A DNA stretch of 64,000 nucleotides from NCBI GenBank assembly GCA_023374025.1, contig SIJG01000106.1, positions 283,663 through 347,662 of the forward strand. Reading direction: 5' to 3'. This document shows positions 59,251 through 64,000 of this stretch, piece by piece (position 1 is the first letter of the stretch; every line of letters starts with the position of its first letter). The notes below the pieces were generated by a model. That model was not told the origin of the DNA. It ran no database searches and saw nothing but the letters and a program-made list of their open reading frames with translations. The DNA comes from Heterodera schachtii (lineage: Eukaryota; Nematoda; Chromadorea; Rhabditida; Heteroderidae). A program made the position numbers and the translations under genes.

Positions 59251-59514
59251 TTTGTAAAATACAAGTTAATTTTTGTACGAGTTGCCTCTGTACAACAGTG
59301 TACGAGTGAGTTGCCTTTTGTACGAGTTGCCATTGACCCAAAGTGAACATAGCTGAAAATCGGCCCTTAGGCCTAAAATTAGATTTGTTCCTATGGGGGC
59401 GTAATATTAAAAATTCACAATAGAAGTCGACCCTGCTCTATCCAGTGATACCAAATTTATATACATTTTCCGAGTTACAGTTCGGGTGGTTCTCTTGTTA
59501 GCATTTTTTTCCAT

Positions 59515-62500
59515 TTATTGCCAAGTTTTAGTAATAATGGCCAATTCCTGCTTATACCTTTTCGACTGATTGACCCCCTGTTGCATGGCCAACTCATGCT
59601 GCGCCTGGTCAAACTCTGCACGCTTTTGCTCCACTCGTCGTTGGCTTGCGCACTTTTCAAGCATCGGTGGGCCACCGGCGGCTTTTGCCGCTTTCCGATC
59701 AGAATGCCAAAAGTGCGTAACATCGTCATGATCAGCGGAAGAGGAGTCGAACATGTCGTCCGATTGTTCTTCCTCAATTACTGGCAACCCATGCGTTGGT
59801 GGCATCGGAAAATCATTCAAATATCCAGCTTCATCTTCTTCTTCAATTTCATTTTGTGCCAAATTTGGTGGTGGCATTTCTCGAGCAACATTTGTCGATG
59901 ACGTCACTGGAAAGCCATGCTGTTGTGCTTCTTCTTCCTCTTCGTGGTATTCTTCTTCCTCTTCATGGTATTCTTCTTCCTCTCCTCTCGGTGGCATGTG
60001 CCCTCCTTGTTCAAAGTTGTTTGACGATGCCGACATTGACATCGTGGCCACTTGTTCCAACCATTCTTCCGTATTTTTTGGTGATGGCCGATGCTCATCT
60101 TCATCGTGATGTCCCTCATCATAATAATCTCCATCTTCATCATGGTATCCCTCATCATCATGATGTCCATCTTCCCCATCGTGTCCATCTTCGTCCTCTT
60201 CAACATCCGCTTCTTCTTCCTCATCCTCTTCAACATCCGCTTCTTCTTCATCCTCTTCAACATCCGCTTCTTCTTCCTCCTCCTCCTCTTCAACATCCGC
60301 TTCTTCATCTTCCACATCCTCTTCATTTGCTTTATCTTCATTTTCATTATCTTCCTTATCTTTATCACCAGCAGCAGATGGTGAGCGGCGGTCTCTTCGT
60401 CGATGACTTTTGCGAGTTTTGCGGTTGCGCCCGTCGCTTCTATGGATCTCATTATGCGCCTTTATCGCTTCTTCCAAGTCTCGTTTCTTGCTTTCAACAT
60501 TTGCTATGTTGGGAGGGATTTAAAAAAGCATTTATTAATAAATAACATTGATCATTAGGGCTGCCAATTTTATCTAAATTCATTAAACATTAAAATTTTT
60601 TTTTACATATTTGGCACATTTTTTGGCTTTTTGTACTTATTTCTTACATTATTTTTTTTATTTACATAAATATTTGACCACTTTTTGTGCATATTTTGGC
60701 AGCCCTATTGATCACTTTACCATTATTAGACAAAATATACATAACCTATTTAAATAATATATATGACAGTTGCCGAATTTTCTGATTTTTCGGCATTTAA
60801 TAGGACTCCTCAACAATTAGCATCGGGATTGTGCCGTTGCAGCGGTCATTATGATTTGTGTTTTCAAGTTTCCGGTTACAAATTTTCCTTGGTCTGGATT
60901 TTCTAGTTTCGGAATTTTCGGTTTTTCCTATTTCCTGTACAGGAGTTCCAACTTTTTAGATTTTTCAGTCGGCATTCGCATTTATTTATATTTTCTATTT
61001 TAAAATTTCAAATTAAGTCAATCAAAAAACAGGATTTTCATTGTTTGGGATTTTCCGTTCCAGCCAGTCAGCGGATTTCCCCTCTCGACAGGGATTTTTT
61101 TTCCAGAAATTTTTCGTGTTTTCGACTCCCCCTCCCCTCCCTCTCGTACCCTCATTACCGTAACCATCATTACCATTAATTAATTACCTTTCGTTTCGAT
61201 AATTTTTTCCTTTGTTTCTTTGGAGAACACCTGGTGGAAGAACATCTGAATGAACAGTGAGCCCTTCACACATTCCTTGGCCTTTTCACGTTCCCCCTGG
61301 CTCATTGCGCTGAGCATTTCCCACACACATTTCTGTTGCTTGGCTTCCAATTCTTTTTGATGCGTTTTTTCGTCACTGTTTAAAAAAAGCAAAAATATAA
61401 AAAATTTAAGAAAAAAAAAAAACTGGCAAAAATTGGGGCAATTTAAAAAAACATGGAAAATATACGGAAAACGTGGAAAATCTGCGGTTCTATTGCACTG
61501 TGAGTCCAATGGCATATTTATAAGTCCCAATGGCATTTTATCCAATGGCATTTTATAAGTCCAATTAGAGTTTATCAGTCCAATGGCATTTTACAACTCT
61601 AATTACTAGCAGCCTGGGTTTCTTGAACCATAATTTTTTTTGTCATGTTCGAACAATTGAAAACAAAGTCTAAAGAACCAAAAATATACCAAAAAAATAT
61701 ATCTCAGCATTTAGGCGATTGCCAAAAAATATGAATTAATTAATTAAGTAATTTTGCTTTTTTATCATTTACAATTTACGTAGTATTAGAAATTATTTAT
61801 TTTGTCGTATTATTTACCTTCTTCAAAATTTGTGCTTTCAGAATAATACCAAAAATATAGTTTTTTTCGAACATGAACAAAGTTTTATAGTATAAAAAAC
61901 TAATTATGCTTAACTGATTTGAATCATAAATTTTGATTGTATTCATAAATTATAATTGGACTCATAAAATGTGTTATCGGCACGCTGTCAAAATCGCGAT
62001 GTACTGAAATGCCCAAGAGACGAAATCCCAACTAATTGTAAGCTAAATGATTCGAAATCCCGGCATTTTAAAAATTGAAAACACACTAATTTTAGGAATT
62101 AAAAACACAAACTATTTTTAAATTAAATAAGCACTAATTTATATGTAAAAGTAAACATTGTTGAATATAGCGGGCAAACACTGTGCTTGGCATCAATGAA
62201 TTAATATGCATTGAATGCCTTGGCAAACACACATTAGCATTAATCACATTTTTTGATTGGCACTTACCGCTTTTCGTACGGCTTTACCAAATTGGCAAAT
62301 TTGTGCCACATGTCCTTGAAAATTTTCTTATTGTTTTTTGTCTCTTCGCCCAATTGCGGAACATCTTCAAAACCGAGGTTAATGCTTTTCTTAAATGTGA
62401 CATGCAAGCCAATGAAGAGCTGAACAAAGAAAATGGCTTAGTAATAGGGCCCGGCTTTGCTTAAAATCGCAAAACAATTGCTTAAAAACTCAAAAAATCC

Positions 62501-63691
62501 CCAGTATTTTCTAAATTAAACTTATGTTTTTTCTCAAAAATTCAAAATTTTGATTCACATTTATTCTCCTACATGTAAATTTAAAAAATAATTTAAAATT
62601 TTATAAAAATGATTTTAAGACGCAATTTCCTAAGAATTTTTGTTCAAATCAACCCCTTCGCCTAAAATTTTGAGTAAAATTAATATAAATTGATTCAAAA
62701 CTTTAATACCATTAATAATAATAAAAAAATTGGAAATTTTTTTTATTTACATAGACAAAACTTTCCATTATCTTAATTCATTTTTCTCATTCAATTTATA
62801 TGAAAATGTTCCCCAAAAAGACTAATTAGAGGAAATAATTTTCATTGCTAAACCCCCATTAAATAGGTTCATTCAAATCAAATTGCTAAATAAAATTTAC
62901 CGACTATGAAAAAAATTATACTGTATTTTAAAGTAAGCCTCAGTAATGGAACGAAATTTTTTTTTTAAATTTATATATTTTTGGCATTATGTTTTTCTAG
63001 CCGAACTCATCAATTCAATACTAGGTCAACGATTTTTAGGTGCGTGCTAAAAACTGCCAAAATAGGTGCTAAAAATGGGAAAATAGTTGCTAAAAACTTT
63101 CAAATTAGGGGTGTAAAATCGTAAAATTTTACTCAAAAAGGAACAAAATTATGCCAAATTAGGATTGAATAAATAATTTTTAAATGAAATTCTTGTCAAG
63201 AAAATAAATAAATATATTTTGAAGACAAATTTTTGAGAAGATTTTTTTCATAAATTTTTTGGTCTATTCTTAGGGGGTGTATTTTTCGTTTTTATTTTGC
63301 ATTTTTATTAATAAATTTTTGGCAAAATGCCAAAATAAGTTAAAATAGGTTGTTTCATTTTTTTAGGTGCTAAAAATAAAAATAAAAACAAAAAATTGGA
63401 GCCCTCTACTCATTAATTCATGCAAAAATATCTATTTTTATTTCATACTAAGCCACACCGAGTTCAATGGTTGGACCACATATGCTTTGATCTCATCGTC
63501 GTCCATTTGCTGCGCAATTGCCGCCCAATTGCGCAACGGCACTTCAAATGCCATTTTTTGGCATTCGTCGCGCGCCTCGCGGTCAAATGCCGCGTCGACC
63601 ATCAGCAAATGCTTGACGTCACGGGCCAACTGTTCATTTGTGTGATTCAATTTGGCATGAATGTGCAGCGGATGCACTTCATTGAATAAGT
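59515..63691 (-). CDS. Gene X1: fourth copy of family X, 5' part beyond the window, Glu/Asp-repeat C-terminal exon
   Basis: Exons in the window: 63691-63459, 62419-62268, 61375-61188, 60503-59515. They correspond to exons 8-11 of the other copies and keep all phases. Exons 1-7 must lie past 64000. Exon 8 contains LLMVDAAFDREARDECQKMA. Exon 9 is the most diverged and ends YEKR. Exon 10 contains VWEMLSAMSQGEREKAKECV, with the same 188-nt length as X2 and X3. Exon 11 (989 nt) begins basic (RNRKTRKSHRRRDRRS), then acidic repeats of the type EEADVEEDEEE, His/Asp/Tyr-rich repeats (DEGYHDEDGDYYDEGHHDED) and a coiled-coil-like tail with SKRYKQELAIITKTWQ. AATAAA overlaps the stop codon. The exon 8 acceptor (TTTTCAAG) is weak. 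Confidence 0.75.
60180..60340 (-). repeat. In-frame Glu/Asp codon repeats in X1 exon 11
   Basis: Repeats of GCGGATGTTGAAGAGGA-type sequence encode ADVEEDEEE units four times with varying Glu runs. The lengths suggest slippage in frame. Confidence 0.75.
63010..63405. mobile_element. Degraded relative of the 38382-38920 hAT-like element
   Basis: Shares GGTGCTAAAAACTGCCAAAATAG near the left and AATTGGAGCCCT at the right end. The left terminus is altered and no target duplication is visible. It is just 3' of X1 exon 8. Confidence 0.5.
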
Positions 63692-63785
63692 CTTGAAAAT
63701 GGCCAAATTTTTTGTCAAGAAAAATTTGTTGTGGGTTTTGTCGAGTTTCGCGCACTCGAAAATACTACAAATATTTTCATACGGT

Positions 63786-63839
63786 ACAATGTCGGCAAAA
63801 TATACAATGTCGGCAAAATATACAATGTCGGCAAAATAT
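63786..63839. repeat. 18-bp tandem repeat, 3 copies
   Basis: Three exact copies of ACAATGTCGGCAAAATAT in the intron 5' of X1 exon 8. Confidence 0.9.
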
Positions 63840-64000
63840 TTAAAATAAATAACACGATGGTGCTAATTAGCAATGCCGGGGAAATTTAATTTTTGAATAA
63901 CTTTAATGGGGTACTGTATTTGATACTAATAATTGTAAGGCAATCAACTCGTTCTCAGCCAACTATTCTTAGTTATCGATTCGTTTTTCTAGTTGAAAAA

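Larger units (their letters stand above)
58731..59497. mobile_element. Long-TIR element abutting the X1 stop codon, 767 bp
   Basis: Arms of about 110 bp start CAAGGGAATCACCCGAACTG and end with the complement CAGTTCGGGTGGTTCTCTTG. Shared inner blocks include GGGCCGACTTCTATTG and its complement. Inside are a tRNA-like stretch (about 58898-58957), a GGCAACTCGTACA inverted pair, and a TTAGGC-rich repeat. The right end is only 17 bp from the X1 stop. Confidence 0.7.

Overview
This window is AT-rich eukaryotic DNA, most likely from a nematode. The introns are small, with TTTCAG/TTATAG-type acceptors. Splice-acceptor-like sites sit 2-13 nt upstream of start codons, which suggests spliced-leader trans-splicing. 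One stretch is a degenerate TTAGGC-rich repeat. The species cannot be named from sequence alone. All function below is inferred by reading.

The main content is a tandem array on the minus strand, assembled here exon by exon. It holds four copies of a gene I do not recognise (called X: X4 4899-18024, X3 22601-32727, X2 37196-53166, X1 59515 to beyond 63691). Three of them (X3, X2, X1) are followed on the same strand by a second unrecognised gene (Y: Y3 20509-22308, Y2 34915-36574, Y1 56225-58231). X has 11 exons whose phases are identical in every copy. Summed exon lengths are exact multiples of three: 2181 nt (X4), 2457 nt (X3), 2583 nt (X2, with one in-frame stop). Exon 1 encodes a signal peptide. 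Exons 3-10 encode basic and helical segments that can be aligned between copies. The last exon (exon 11, also called exon D) is low-complexity and differs completely between copies: Ser/Pro-rich in X4, poly-Asp then Ser/Arg repeats in X3 and X2, Glu/Asp repeats in X1. Y lacks a signal peptide. It has 4 exons in Y2 and Y3, and a different terminal exon in Y1. The layout suggests X-Y operon-like units duplicated several times, with 5' and 3' flanks included.

Layout from left to right: 1-1320 has a palindromic repeat and a decayed protein-kinase remnant. 1968-3196 (+) is an N-terminal fragment of an ABCC/MRP transporter. 3600-4576 is a foldback element. 4899-18024 is X4, with three satellite arrays in its introns. 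18025-20508 is intergenic with a dead Tc1/mariner transposase. Then follow Y3-X3 (20509-32727), Y2-X2 (34915-53166), a 33-bp minisatellite (54050-55420), and Y1-X1 (56225 to the window end).

Introns and spacers are packed with non-autonomous DNA transposons. About ten have hAT-like ends, most with intact or nearly intact 8-bp target duplications. There are also a Tc1-like long-TIR element, several long-inverted-repeat elements, and many copies of a palindromic family. A recurrent GC-rich hairpin of about 26 bp occurs at least 15 times.
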